A stretch of DNA of 6,455 nucleotides from Candidatus Gorgonimonas leptogorgiae (GCA_929200515.1 CAKNAD010000169.1:1-6455); one strand, 5' to 3'. Numbered from the stretch's first letter, positions 1 through 6,394 are shown. Numbers and translations: made by a program. The notes: generated from the letters alone by a model not told the origin.

Positions 1-1
1 A

Positions 2-868
2 TTTTGTGTTTCTGTATTTGTTGTTGCTACTAATTTTAGTTTATCTCAAGCTAGTACGGTTGCAGACAATAGCTATAAAAATAAAATTTATGCTAATATA
101 GGATACATGAATATTGATTCTAATATGGATATTATGCTTTATGGAATAGGTGCTGAAACCAAGTTGCCTAATAGCATTGAAATATCGTGTAATTATGCAA
201 CAGGTAATACGCAATCAAAAAAGGATGTGGATAAATCTTTTCAATACGGTACTAAGATCATAAACATTACTAGTAAAAAACAAAAATCTGCTGATAAATC
301 ACATATCGTAAACTTAACTGGAAAATATCATTATAATGATATTTTATTTCAAGCTGATTTTGTCTATAGCCATCTAGCAAATAACTTTAAAACTGATATG
401 ACTAAGGGACAACAAGCAGTGGCTGGTATTAATTATATTCTAAAAGCAAACATCACAAGTTTTACTGTTAATTTAGGCAAAAATTTTGCGATTAACGATA
501 ATTTATATCTATTTCCTCAATGTAGTGTTGGTTTTAACAAAAATAAAAATAAACTAATATTAAAAGGATCTAATTATACCACCCATCAAATAGGGGAACT
601 TACCTTATTAGACGAAACTACCGATACTGTAGAAATAATACCAGAGCTAGTAATAGGCGGTGATTTATTTTTACCTACAGCTATAAAAATAAACCCCGAA
701 ATTAGTTTTAGCTACTCACTTGACACTAAAAAGTCTTCCAACAATAAATTCCATATAGATTTTAAAATTAATATGGAGATTAATCAGTTTTATGTGGCTA
801 TAGAATCAGACTCTATTAATGAAAGCGATACTAGAAACTTCTTAATAAAACTTGGAGTTTTATTTTAA
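2..868 (+). CDS. Outer-membrane beta-barrel protein, 5' end outside window
   Basis: The reading frame stays open from base 2 to the TAA at 866-868, giving 288 visible residues. An internal ATG at 107 exists, but the 35 residues before it read as the end of a signal peptide (hydrophobic FCVSVFVVATNFSLSQAS, with likely cleavage near the SQAS), so the true start lies left of the window. The mature part has alternating polar/apolar stretches typical of membrane beta strands (KIYANIGYMNI, ILFQADFVYSHL, INPEISFSYSLD, FHIDFKINMEI), separated by charged K/S/N/D-rich loops. It ends in NFLIKLGVLF, whose terminal Phe and alternating hydrophobics match the C-terminal signal recognised by the BAM outer-membrane assembly machinery. 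I count roughly 10-12 possible strands. It could be a small stand-alone porin or surface antigen, or an autotransporter-like barrel; the family is not recognised. It converges on aceF with a 25-base gap and shows no functional link to it. The barrel assignment is inferred from pattern, not homology. Confidence 0.7.
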   Translation, partial: FCVSVFVVATNFSLSQASTVADNSYKNKIYANIGYMNIDSNMDIMLYGIGAETKLPNSIEISCNYATGNTQSKKDVDKSFQYGTKIINITSKKQKSADKSHIVNLTGKYHYNDILFQADFVYSHLANNFKTDMTKGQQAVAGINYILKANITSFTVNLGKNFAINDNLYLFPQCSVGFNKNKNKLILKGSNYTTHQIGELTLLDETTDTVEIIPELVIGGDLFLPTAIKINPEISFSYSLDTKKSSNNKFHIDFKINMEINQFYVAIESDSINESDTRNFLIKLGVLF

Positions 869-893
869 CAATTACCAGCTTTAAAAATTCTAG

Positions 894-2441
894 CTATAAC
901 AATATATTCCGCATATCAGCAAGGTAGTTGCTTAAAGTAGCAGTAAATTTAGCTGCCTGTACTCCATTAATTACCCGATGATCGTAAGATAAACTCAAAG
1001 GTAGCATTAACCTAGGTACAAATTCGTTACCATTCCAAACTGGTTGCATAGTAGATTTAGACAACCCTAAAATTGCCACTTCAGGAGCATTTACTATTGG
1101 AGTAAATGCTGTACCACCTATAGCCCCTAAGCTAGAAATAGTAAAACAACCGCCTTGCATATCATTAGGTTTGAGTTTTTTCTCTTTAGCTTTAGTGGCT
1201 AATTCTACACACTGCTTGGCTATTTCAAAAATTCCTAAATTATTTGCATTTTTAATTACTGGCACAAATAAACCAGCAGGAGTATCAACTGCTACGCCAA
1301 TATTAATATAGTTTTTAAATACTTGTTTGTTGCCATCTGCCAAAGAAGAAGCAAATTCAGGCATAGCTACAATCGCATGAGCACAAGCTTTGATAATAAA
1401 AGCTAAAGGAGTTAATTTAATACCTTTGGCTTCTGCTTGTTTTTTCATCCCCTTACGAAAATTTTCTAAATCGGTAATATCTGCTTGATCAAACTGGGTA
1501 ACATGAGGAATATTAAGCCAAGCGGTTTGAAAATTAGTCGAAGCTATTTGTTGAGCTCGAGATTGAGTCTCGGTAGTAACCTCGCCCCATTTGCTGAAAT
1601 CCACTTGAGGAATTTGTGGAATGCCAGAACCGCCACCGCCTTGATTCATACGGTTTTTAATATAACCGTGTAAGTCTTCTTTTACAATTCTGTTATTAGG
1701 TCCAGTGCCTTGTAACACAGATAAACTAATATCTAGTTCTCTAGCTAATTTACGTACTGCTGGCCCAGCATGATATTTTCCTTCACTAGCAGTTATTGCT
1801 GCTACAGCAGTTTGTTTATTTTCTTGACTAACAACAGCGGTTTTAGCAGTATCCGCAGTAGCAGTTGTTACATCTTGTTTAGTTTCTGTTGCTGGCGCAG
1901 ATGTGGCTGTTGATATTTCGGCAATTAACATATTAGTGCTGATAGCATCACCTAGTTTTACATGCATAGATTTTACTGTACCAGTATAAGGAGATGGCAC
2001 ATCCATACTTGCTTTATCAGACTCAATAGTAATTAGCGAATCGTCTTGTTGTATCGAGTCGCCAACTATAGCACAAACTTCTATTATGGTAGCGCTGTCT
2101 ACTCCTAAATCCGGAGTAAGTACTTGCTGTATACTTTGTGTGTTTGTTTGGGTTGATGTACTTGGTTGTTGCTTAGTTTGTTTTACCTCAGGTTTACCCT
2201 CTGTTGTGGCTAAATCTAATTTAACCATAGGCACTCCTTCGGATACGCTGTCTTCTAGTTTTACTAGTATCTCTTTAATAATACCATCTTTAGGAGCAGG
2301 AACTTCCATTGAGGCTTTATCTGACTCTAATACAATAATAGACTCATCTTTTTTTATGCTGTCTCCTAACTTTACACAAACCTCTATAACTGTAGCGGAA
2401 TCACCGCCTATATCAGGAACCTTTATAATTTCTTCAGGCAT
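894..2441 (-). CDS. aceF: Pyruvate dehydrogenase complex E2, dihydrolipoamide acetyltransferase
   Basis: E2 core of the cytoplasmic pyruvate dehydrogenase complex: it takes the acetyl group from E1 on swinging lipoyl arms and passes it to CoA. The 515 residues show two lipoyl domains (about 3-77 and 107-177), each with the ESDKASM motif (lipoylated lysines K42 and K143). They are joined by Q/S/T-rich (78-106) and A/T-rich (178-222) linkers. A peripheral-subunit (E3/E1)-binding domain follows at about 224-258 (AVRKLARELD, GTGPNNRIVKEDL), then a G/P linker and the acetyltransferase domain (about 279-515). Catalytic H488 lies in YDHRVING and the partner serine is S436 in TISSLG. The usual HxxxDG appears here as HRVING (N492); from memory Azotobacter E2p has the same Asn, so this is not a defect. 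E. coli AceF has three lipoyl domains, so this is a shorter two-domain version. The ATG is fixed by an in-frame TAA three codons upstream, but no good Shine-Dalgarno precedes it. It lies 64 bases after aceE, and no lpd follows. Confidence 0.97.
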   Translation of the reverse strand: MPEEIIKVPDIGGDSATVIEVCVKLGDSIKKDESIIVLESDKASMEVPAPKDGIIKEILVKLEDSVSEGVPMVKLDLATTEGKPEVKQTKQQPSTSTQTNTQSIQQVLTPDLGVDSATIIEVCAIVGDSIQQDDSLITIESDKASMDVPSPYTGTVKSMHVKLGDAISTNMLIAEISTATSAPATETKQDVTTATADTAKTAVVSQENKQTAVAAITASEGKYHAGPAVRKLARELDISLSVLQGTGPNNRIVKEDLHGYIKNRMNQGGGGSGIPQIPQVDFSKWGEVTTETQSRAQQIASTNFQTAWLNIPHVTQFDQADITDLENFRKGMKKQAEAKGIKLTPLAFIIKACAHAIVAMPEFASSLADGNKQVFKNYINIGVAVDTPAGLFVPVIKNANNLGIFEIAKQCVELATKAKEKKLKPNDMQGGCFTISSLGAIGGTAFTPIVNAPEVAILGLSKSTMQPVWNGNEFVPRLMLPLSLSYDHRVINGVQAAKFTATLSNYLADMRNILL

Positions 2442-2505
2442 TGTTAGTTACCATTTGTTAAAAAATAAATATTAATTTAAGCTGTTTTTTTACACCCACA
2501 GTATT
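2442..2505 (-). promoter_or_regulatory. aceE-aceF intercistronic spacer with weak aceF ribosome-binding site
   Basis: This 64-base AT-rich gap separates the aceE TAG from the aceF ATG. Read on the minus strand, only a GGTAA lies at about the right distance before the aceF start; there is no GGAG-type Shine-Dalgarno, unlike aceE. An AT-only dyad (TAAATTAATATTTA) followed by a run of six T lies in the middle of the gap. It could weakly pause or attenuate transcription or be a site for RNA processing, but an AT-only stem is not convincing as a terminator. No good promoter hexamers are seen, so aceF is probably co-transcribed with aceE. Confidence 0.3.
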
Positions 2506-5169
2506 CTAAGAGTAAAGAGGGTTAAGTTTGTTAGAATCAATCTTGTACTTTTTCATTGCCTTAGTTACAACATCTTTAGAAACAGCTCCATCTTTGTATA
2601 AAGCATAGATTGCAGTTGTGGCTATATAGTATCGATCTACTTCAAAAAAGCTTCGTAGTTTATCTCTGGTATCAGAGCGACCAAAGCCGTCTGTGCCTAA
2701 GGTTACAAAAGTAGACTTAATAAAACTTCTAATTTGATCTGTATATGCATGCATATAGTCAGTAGCTGCAACTACTGGACTATCATGATTCTCTAAGCAT
2801 TTTTCTAGCCAGCACTGTTTAGGTTTTTTGGTATGATTCAACCTGTTATATCGCTGTACATCTCTGCCTTCACGTGCTAATTCATTAATACTAGTAGCAC
2901 TCCAAACATTAGCATGGATGTTAAATTCTAGTAATAACTGTGCTGCCTTTCGAACTTCTTCTAATATGGTTCCTGAACCTAGTAATTGAACAGTTAAAGA
3001 TTTTTGTTTAGCTTTTTTGGTATTATTCTCTAACAGATACAAACCTCTAATAATACCCTCTATAGCTTGTTTGTCTTCTGGAATAGCTGGGTGATAATAG
3101 TTTTCATTGGTTACGGTAATATAATACCAAACATTGTCGTTATCTTTGAACATACGCTTTAAACCGTGCTGAATAATCACAGCAAGTTCATAGCCATAGG
3201 TTGGGTCGTAACTAATACAGTTAGGAATAGTTGATGCTAATACATGACTATGGCCATCTTGATGCTGTAGACCTTCGCCATTTAGTGTTGTTCTGCCAGA
3301 AGTAGCCCCTATTAAGAAACCTTTAGCTTGAATATCTCCAGAAGCCCAAGCTAAATCGCCAGTTCTCTGAAACCCAAACATAGAATAAAAAGCATAAAAA
3401 GGAATCATTGGAATATTACAACTACTATAGGCAGTAGCAGCAGCTATCCATAAGGCATGGGCGCCACCTTCGTTAATTCCTACTTCTAAAATTTGTCCGT
3501 TAACTGCTTCTTTGTAATACATTATTTGTTCAGAATCTACTGGCTCATACTTTTGTCCAACTGAAGAATAAATGCCAAATTGACGGAACATACCTTCCAT
3601 ACCAAAAGTTCGTGCTTCATCTGGAACAATAGGAACTACATGCTTACCAATATTTTTATCTTTACACAGAGAAACTAAAATACGAACGTATGCCATCGTG
3701 GTAGATATTTCTCTATCTTGTGAACCTTTTAGCAAAGCAGAAAAAGCCGATAGCTCGGGAATTTCTAATTTTACGTCTGCTTCCATTCTCCGATTAGGAA
3801 TACTACCACCTAATTGCGTACGATGGTTAAGCAAGTATTGCATTTCTTTTGAGTCAGCTTTAGGCTTATAAAATGGTAGTTTTTCTAATTGCTTATCGGT
3901 TACCGGAATATTAAAAAAATCACGAAAATATTTTAAATCTTCCGGAGATAATTTCTTTACATTATGAGCTATATTTGCTGATTCACCTTTAGCTCCAGTG
4001 CCATAACCTTTAACTGTTTTAACTAAAATAACTGTTGGTTGGTTGGTTTGCCCTGTAGCATTTTTATATGCGGCATATATTTTTTTAGGATCGTGTCCGC
4101 CGCGTCTTAATTTGCCAAGTTCTTCATCGGATAAATGCTCTACTAGCTTACTAACTTCTGGGTTTCTGCCGAAAAGATTTTCTCTAATCCAGGCACCACC
4201 TTTAGCTTTACAGTTTTGGTAATCGCCATCTATAGCTTCATCTAATATTTGTTGTAACAGCCCTTGTTTATCTTTTTCTAAAATATCATCCCACTCACTA
4301 CCCCAAACTACTTTCAAGACATTCCATTTAGCCCCGACAAACATAGCTTCTAGCTCTTGAATTATTTTGGCGTTGCCTCTAACAGGACCGTCTAATCTTT
4401 GTAAATTACAATTAATTACAAAAATTAAATTGTTTAAATTTTCTCTACCAGCAACAGAAATGGCTCCTAATGACTCTGGTTCATCCATTTCTCCATCGCC
4501 TAAAAATGCCCACACTTTTTGTTCTTTGTAATTAATTAAGCCACGGTTTATTAAGTATTTAATGAAAAAGGCTTGATAAATTGCCATTAAAGGCCCAAGT
4601 CCCATAGATACAGTTGGAAACTCCCAAAAATCGTTCATTAAATACGGGTGTGGATATGAAGATATACCGTTTTGATCTACTTCACGTCTAAAGTTTTCTA
4701 ATTGTTGTTCAGAAATTCTTCCTTCTAGAAAAGCACGTGAATATATTCCTGGAGATGCATGTCCTTGAAAATAAACTAAATCGCTAAGCTGCTTACTTTT
4801 AGCTGCACGAAAAAAATGATTAAAGCCAACTTCATATAAAGTAGCACTGGAAGCAAAAGTTGAAATATGCCCCCCTAAGCTAGAATCTGCTTGGTTGGCA
4901 CGCATCACCATAACCAATGCATTCCAACGAATTATAGACCGTATTTTTTTCTCTAAGTCGATATCACCAGGGAATTCAGACTGTTGGTCTAATCCTATTG
5001 TATTTCTATATGCCGTATTAATTGCAGCCGGAGTACTTACTCCCAAAGACTTAGCATACTTATATAGTGTATCTAAAATAAAATTAGCTCTATCCTTGCC
5101 TTCATTTTCTACAACAGATTCTAAAGATTCTAACCATTCATTAGTTTCTGTTGGATCAATATCATACAT
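2506..5169 (-). CDS. aceE: Pyruvate dehydrogenase E1 component, homodimeric type
   Basis: Thiamine-diphosphate-dependent E1 of the cytoplasmic pyruvate dehydrogenase complex: it decarboxylates pyruvate and reductively acetylates the lipoyl arms of AceF. The 887 residues match E. coli AceE in length. The N-terminal segment (about 1-45, IDPTETNEWLESLESVV) matches the region that docks on E2. The ThDP/Mg motif begins GDGEMDEPES at 224 and ends at N255/Q257 in INCNLQRLDG. The active-site loop carries H402 (NIAHNVKK), corresponding to E. coli H407. The activating glutamate is E567 in GINEGG, corresponding to E. coli E571. Conserved blocks MIPFYAFYSMFGFQR (588-602), TSGRTTLNGEGLQHQDGHSH (623-642), NCISYDP (650-656) and LGTDGFGRSDTR (824-835) are all intact. 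The ATG is fixed by an in-frame TAG two codons upstream and has a good AGGAG at 9 bases spacing. It is the first gene of the aceE-aceF operon. It shows no truncation, frameshift or missing key residue. Confidence 0.98.
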   Translation of the reverse strand: MYDIDPTETNEWLESLESVVENEGKDRANFILDTLYKYAKSLGVSTPAAINTAYRNTIGLDQQSEFPGDIDLEKKIRSIIRWNALVMVMRANQADSSLGGHISTFASSATLYEVGFNHFFRAAKSKQLSDLVYFQGHASPGIYSRAFLEGRISEQQLENFRREVDQNGISSYPHPYLMNDFWEFPTVSMGLGPLMAIYQAFFIKYLINRGLINYKEQKVWAFLGDGEMDEPESLGAISVAGRENLNNLIFVINCNLQRLDGPVRGNAKIIQELEAMFVGAKWNVLKVVWGSEWDDILEKDKQGLLQQILDEAIDGDYQNCKAKGGAWIRENLFGRNPEVSKLVEHLSDEELGKLRRGGHDPKKIYAAYKNATGQTNQPTVILVKTVKGYGTGAKGESANIAHNVKKLSPEDLKYFRDFFNIPVTDKQLEKLPFYKPKADSKEMQYLLNHRTQLGGSIPNRRMEADVKLEIPELSAFSALLKGSQDREISTTMAYVRILVSLCKDKNIGKHVVPIVPDEARTFGMEGMFRQFGIYSSVGQKYEPVDSEQIMYYKEAVNGQILEVGINEGGAHALWIAAATAYSSCNIPMIPFYAFYSMFGFQRTGDLAWASGDIQAKGFLIGATSGRTTLNGEGLQHQDGHSHVLASTIPNCISYDPTYGYELAVIIQHGLKRMFKDNDNVWYYITVTNENYYHPAIPEDKQAIEGIIRGLYLLENNTKKAKQKSLTVQLLGSGTILEEVRKAAQLLLEFNIHANVWSATSINELAREGRDVQRYNRLNHTKKPKQCWLEKCLENHDSPVVAATDYMHAYTDQIRSFIKSTFVTLGTDGFGRSDTRDKLRSFFEVDRYYIATTAIYALYKDGAVSKDVVTKAMKKYKIDSNKLNPLYS

Positions 5170-5177
5170 CGTCTAAT

Positions 5178-5184
5178 GCTCCTA
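5178..5184 (-). promoter_or_regulatory. aceE ribosome-binding site
   Basis: On the minus strand this reads TAGGAGC, a strong Shine-Dalgarno ending 9 bases before the aceE ATG. With the in-frame TAG at 5173-5175 it settles the aceE start. Confidence 0.8.
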
Positions 5185-5190
5185 AGTATT

Positions 5191-5196
5191 ATTATA
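5191..5196 (-). promoter_or_regulatory. Candidate proximal -10 element for aceE
   Basis: On the minus strand this is a perfect TATAAT just upstream of the aceE Shine-Dalgarno. The hexamer 17 bases upstream is ATCTTA, a poor -35. Transcription from here would start near 5184 and leave a leader of only about 15 bases that begins almost at the Shine-Dalgarno. It is possible but may be chance in AT-rich DNA. Confidence 0.25.
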
Positions 5197-5236
5197 GTGG
5201 CTTTAATATACAATAAGATTACCAATTGATGCGATA

Positions 5237-5252
5237 ATTGAAAAATATCAAT
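5237..5252. repeat. Short inverted repeat upstream of aceE
   Basis: ATTGA and TCAAT are perfect 5-base complements around the 6-base loop AAAATA, about 70-85 bases before the aceE start. It is AT-rich and short, so chance is likely; it is listed because it sits beside the stronger dyad at 5259-5280. Confidence 0.25.
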
Positions 5253-5258
5253 CTTGCA

Positions 5259-5280
5259 TCATACATAATATCATGTATGA
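5259..5280. repeat. 8-bp perfect inverted repeat, possible operator
   Basis: TCATACAT (5259-5266) and ATGTATGA (5273-5280) are exact reverse complements around a 6-base spacer, AATATC. The dyad centre is about 100 bases upstream of the aceE start. Neither strand has a T-run in the right place for an intrinsic terminator: on the minus strand the T-run comes before the stem. An operator for a dimeric regulator or a hairpin in a long aceE leader fits better. No known regulator motif is recognised. Confidence 0.4.
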
Positions 5281-5283
5281 ATA

Positions 5284-5316
5284 AAAAAACCTGTGTCAGT
5301 TAACTATCTGTTTTTT
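5284..5316. repeat. A-tract/T-tract inverted repeat flanking an AGTTAACT palindrome
   Basis: AAAAAAC (5284-5290) and GTTTTTT (5310-5316) are complementary over 7 bases and enclose 19 bases, which include the palindrome AGTTAACT (5299-5306). The A-stem-T layout looks like a weak bidirectional terminator, but the inner loop has no stable GC stem, so termination is doubtful. If aceE is transcribed from the distal promoter, this would lie inside its leader. Confidence 0.25.
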
Positions 5317-5321
5317 CTTCA

Positions 5322-5338
5322 TGCTGTATCCAACAGCA
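5322..5338. repeat. 6-bp hairpin with 5-base loop
   Basis: TGCTGT (5322-5327) and ACAGCA (5333-5338) are exact complements around ATCCA. The stem has three GC pairs, making it the most stable small hairpin in the spacer. On either strand no T-run follows directly, so it is not a simple terminator. It may be part of a structured aceE leader or a regulator site. Confidence 0.35.
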
Positions 5339-5360
5339 CAACAACATTAAAAATGTATCT

Positions 5361-5375
5361 GCAATATAGCAATAT
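5361..5375. repeat. Tandem direct repeat GCAATAT
   Basis: GCAATAT at 5361-5367 is repeated at 5369-5375 with one A between, an 8-base period. A sequence this short and AT-rich may be chance; it lies between the hairpin at 5322-5338 and the distal minus-strand promoter candidate. Confidence 0.25.
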
Positions 5376-5455
5376 CTTTGTTTTCTCTTGCTAATTATAG
5401 TTTGTAAATAATATCCTTTTCTATAAACAAAATAGTCTAGATGATTTTTAGGTTT

Positions 5456-5464
5456 ATTATAACA
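5456..5464 (-). promoter_or_regulatory. Candidate distal extended -10 promoter toward aceE
   Basis: On the minus strand this reads TGTTATAAT, a perfect -10 with the TGn extension. The hexamer 17 bases upstream (TTCAAT) matches the -35 consensus only partly, as is usual for extended -10 promoters. Transcription would start near 5449 and give aceE a leader of about 280 bases that includes the inverted repeats at 5237-5338. It is inferred from motif only, in AT-rich DNA where such matches occur by chance. Confidence 0.35.
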
Positions 5465-5533
5465 AATTAATTAATCATATTGAAGATATGCGTTATAATC
5501 AAACACAATATTTTTATTAACATTGAAATGCTT

Positions 5534-5556
5534 GTTGATTGTGCTTGTTTATCAAC
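5534..5556. repeat. Inverted repeat GTTGAT/ATCAAC
   Basis: GTTGAT (5534-5539) and ATCAAC (5551-5556) are exact 6-base complements around 11 bases. It lies about 140-165 bases upstream of the plus-strand promoter at 5696-5724, with no T-run after it. Function is unknown; it could be an operator half-site pair or a chance dyad. Confidence 0.3.
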
Positions 5557-5626
5557 CCTAAAAATATAATAGTTTATTTTCTAAATAAGCTCTGATAGAC
5601 CTCGTGTATAGTCAAATATTTCTAAG

Positions 5627-5653
5627 GGATATAACGGATTTTTTAATATATCC
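5627..5653. repeat. 7-bp inverted repeat GGATATA/TATATCC
   Basis: GGATATA (5627-5633) and TATATCC (5647-5653) are exact complements around a 13-base loop that contains a T-run. The dyad ends about 43 bases before the -35 of the promoter for the basic-protein gene, a position that could suit an activator or repressor. The T-run is inside the loop rather than after the stem, so it is not a normal terminator. Confidence 0.35.
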
Positions 5654-5695
5654 AAGATACGTCCTTTACGTGCGTGGTAAAACAATAAAAAATAG

Positions 5696-5724
5696 TTGCA
5701 AAAACCAGATAAAAAGTATATAAT
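5696..5724 (+). promoter_or_regulatory. Near-consensus sigma70 promoter for the 5768 gene
   Basis: TTGCAA (5696-5701) and a perfect TATAAT (5719-5724) are separated by exactly 17 bases. The predicted start is near 5731, giving a leader of about 37 bases before the ATG at 5768. This is the best promoter in the window, and it shows that the downstream gene has its own housekeeping-type promoter. Confidence 0.75.
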
Positions 5725-5753
5725 GACTAGCTTATATTGGATGTAAACTTTAA

Positions 5754-5760
5754 TGAGGAT
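5754..5760 (+). promoter_or_regulatory. Ribosome-binding site of the 5768 gene
   Basis: TGAGGAT contains the core GAGG ending 9 bases before the ATG. With the promoter just upstream it supports that start codon and the reality of the gene. Confidence 0.7.
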
Positions 5761-5767
5761 GTAAAAA

Positions 5768-6310
5768 ATGCCAGTTGTTTATATGTTACCTTCGGCGGGA
5801 GAGTTAAAAATACGCGATATTTTAATAAATCAAAGGCAAAATGATGTGGGGCAAGCGGTTAAAGCCAAAAAAAAAGTAGATGAATTACGAAAAAAAATAC
5901 GGGAATATGGAGATACACCTAGTTTTATTAGAAATCTAGATTTTCAGCGTATAGATATGTTGCAAAAGCAAGTACAAGGTAAATCTACAAGGTTAAAGAG
6001 AGCAAAAAGAGATGTTCTTAATGCAAGAATCACTAGCTTAAAACTTGGGAATTCACTTAAAAAAGCTAGAAAAATGCGGCAAATTGCGTTTAATATAAGA
6101 AATAATGTACGCTCATTTAAAGAAGATACAGAGTTCAGTTGCAAGAGGGTAAAGTTTATATACAACAATAATGCTTTTATGCAATTAAGAAAACAAGATA
6201 CAGAAAAAACATTGGAAATAGCAAACCAAAATTTACGAACAGCTTGTGAAAAATGTAATAGGACACGAGAATACTTACAAGAATATAATAAAATATTTTT
6301 AGCGGTTTAA
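5768..6310 (+). CDS. Unrecognised strongly basic, probable coiled-coil protein
   Basis: The 180-residue product is not recognised. By count it has about 41 Lys/Arg and 19 Asp/Glu, a net charge near +22. It has no signal peptide or membrane segment. After a short non-charged start (MPVVYMLPSAGEL) the chain is long, charged and helix-prone: about 22-47, a break near YGDTPSF (47-53), then about 56-118 and 136-173. Few prolines or glycines interrupt it, which suggests antiparallel helices or coiled coil. Three cysteines occur (C125, C160, C163), the last two as CEKC. A single CxxC is too little to claim a zinc site. The gene has a near-consensus sigma70 promoter and a good Shine-Dalgarno, so it looks real and expressed. 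It is alone, diverging from aceE. It could bind nucleic acid, be a structural coiled coil, resemble FliJ/YscO-type basic coiled-coil proteins of export systems, or be a secreted effector. Nothing in the window selects among these, and no secretion genes are present. Confidence 0.8.
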   Translation: MPVVYMLPSAGELKIRDILINQRQNDVGQAVKAKKKVDELRKKIREYGDTPSFIRNLDFQRIDMLQKQVQGKSTRLKRAKRDVLNARITSLKLGNSLKKARKMRQIAFNIRNNVRSFKEDTEFSCKRVKFIYNNNAFMQLRKQDTEKTLEIANQNLRTACEKCNRTREYLQEYNKIFLAV

Positions 6311-6394
6311 GCCAATAATATTTAAAAGGTAGTGTTCACAAATATACAGGTGGCAGATGAAAATGCGTCTTTTCAGCAAGTGATTTTTGGCTTA
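6308..6394. repeat. Long-range 8-bp inverted repeat after the basic-protein gene
   Basis: TAAGCCAA (6308-6315, overlapping the stop codon) and TTGGCTTA (6387-6394) are exact reverse complements enclosing 71 bases. The inner part includes the hairpin at 6358-6375. In the transcript this could close a structured 3' end. A run of five T (6384-6388) overlaps the right arm rather than following it, so it is not a canonical terminator. Confidence 0.35.

Larger units (their letters stand above)
5170..5767. other. Non-coding, dyad-rich spacer between aceE and the basic-protein gene
   Basis: About 600 bases without a plausible gene on either strand; frames are broken frequently and no tRNA or rRNA signature is seen. 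The two flanking genes diverge from it, so it must hold the promoters of both. It contains the aceE ribosome-binding site, two minus-strand -10 candidates, a strong plus-strand promoter at its right end and at least five short inverted repeats, listed separately. A somewhat less AT-rich patch at about 5590-5690 is unexplained; it could be a decayed gene or an unrecognised small RNA, but nothing decides this. Confidence 0.6.

Noticed and set aside
107..868. Taking ATG 107 as the start of the barrel gene
   Set aside because: The frame is open upstream to base 2 and encodes a hydrophobic signal-peptide-like segment; there is no Shine-Dalgarno before 107.
1485..1673. 62-codon plus-strand frame
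   Set aside because: Antisense shadow of the aceF catalytic/linker region with no promoter or ribosome-binding site.
2086..2475. 129-codon plus-strand frame
   Set aside because: It lies antisense to the aceF lipoyl domains, which are strongly conserved; the translation has no recognisable features.
4895..5176. 93-codon plus-strand frame opposite the start of aceE
   Set aside because: Antisense to the conserved AceE N terminus; it has no Shine-Dalgarno and no recognisable product.
5218..5227. AATTGGTAAT on the minus strand as a PdhR-type operator
   Set aside because: The PdhR consensus needs ATTGGT-N3-ACCAAT; only the first half is present here and the second half (CTTATT) does not match.
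5494..5499. Plus-strand TATAAT as a promoter for a small RNA
   Set aside because: The hexamer 17 bases upstream (TTAATC) is a weak -35, there is no TGn extension, and no clear terminator follows at a small-RNA distance.
5528..5569. Tiny 13-codon plus-strand frame starting at ATG 5528
   Set aside because: It has no Shine-Dalgarno and no recognisable leader-peptide features, and it overlaps an inverted repeat; chance is the simplest explanation.
5944..6168. 74-codon minus-strand frame inside the basic-protein gene
   Set aside because: The plus-strand frame has a near-consensus promoter and Shine-Dalgarno; the minus-strand frame has neither, and its Leu/Phe-rich content is what antisense of Lys/Glu-rich coding gives.
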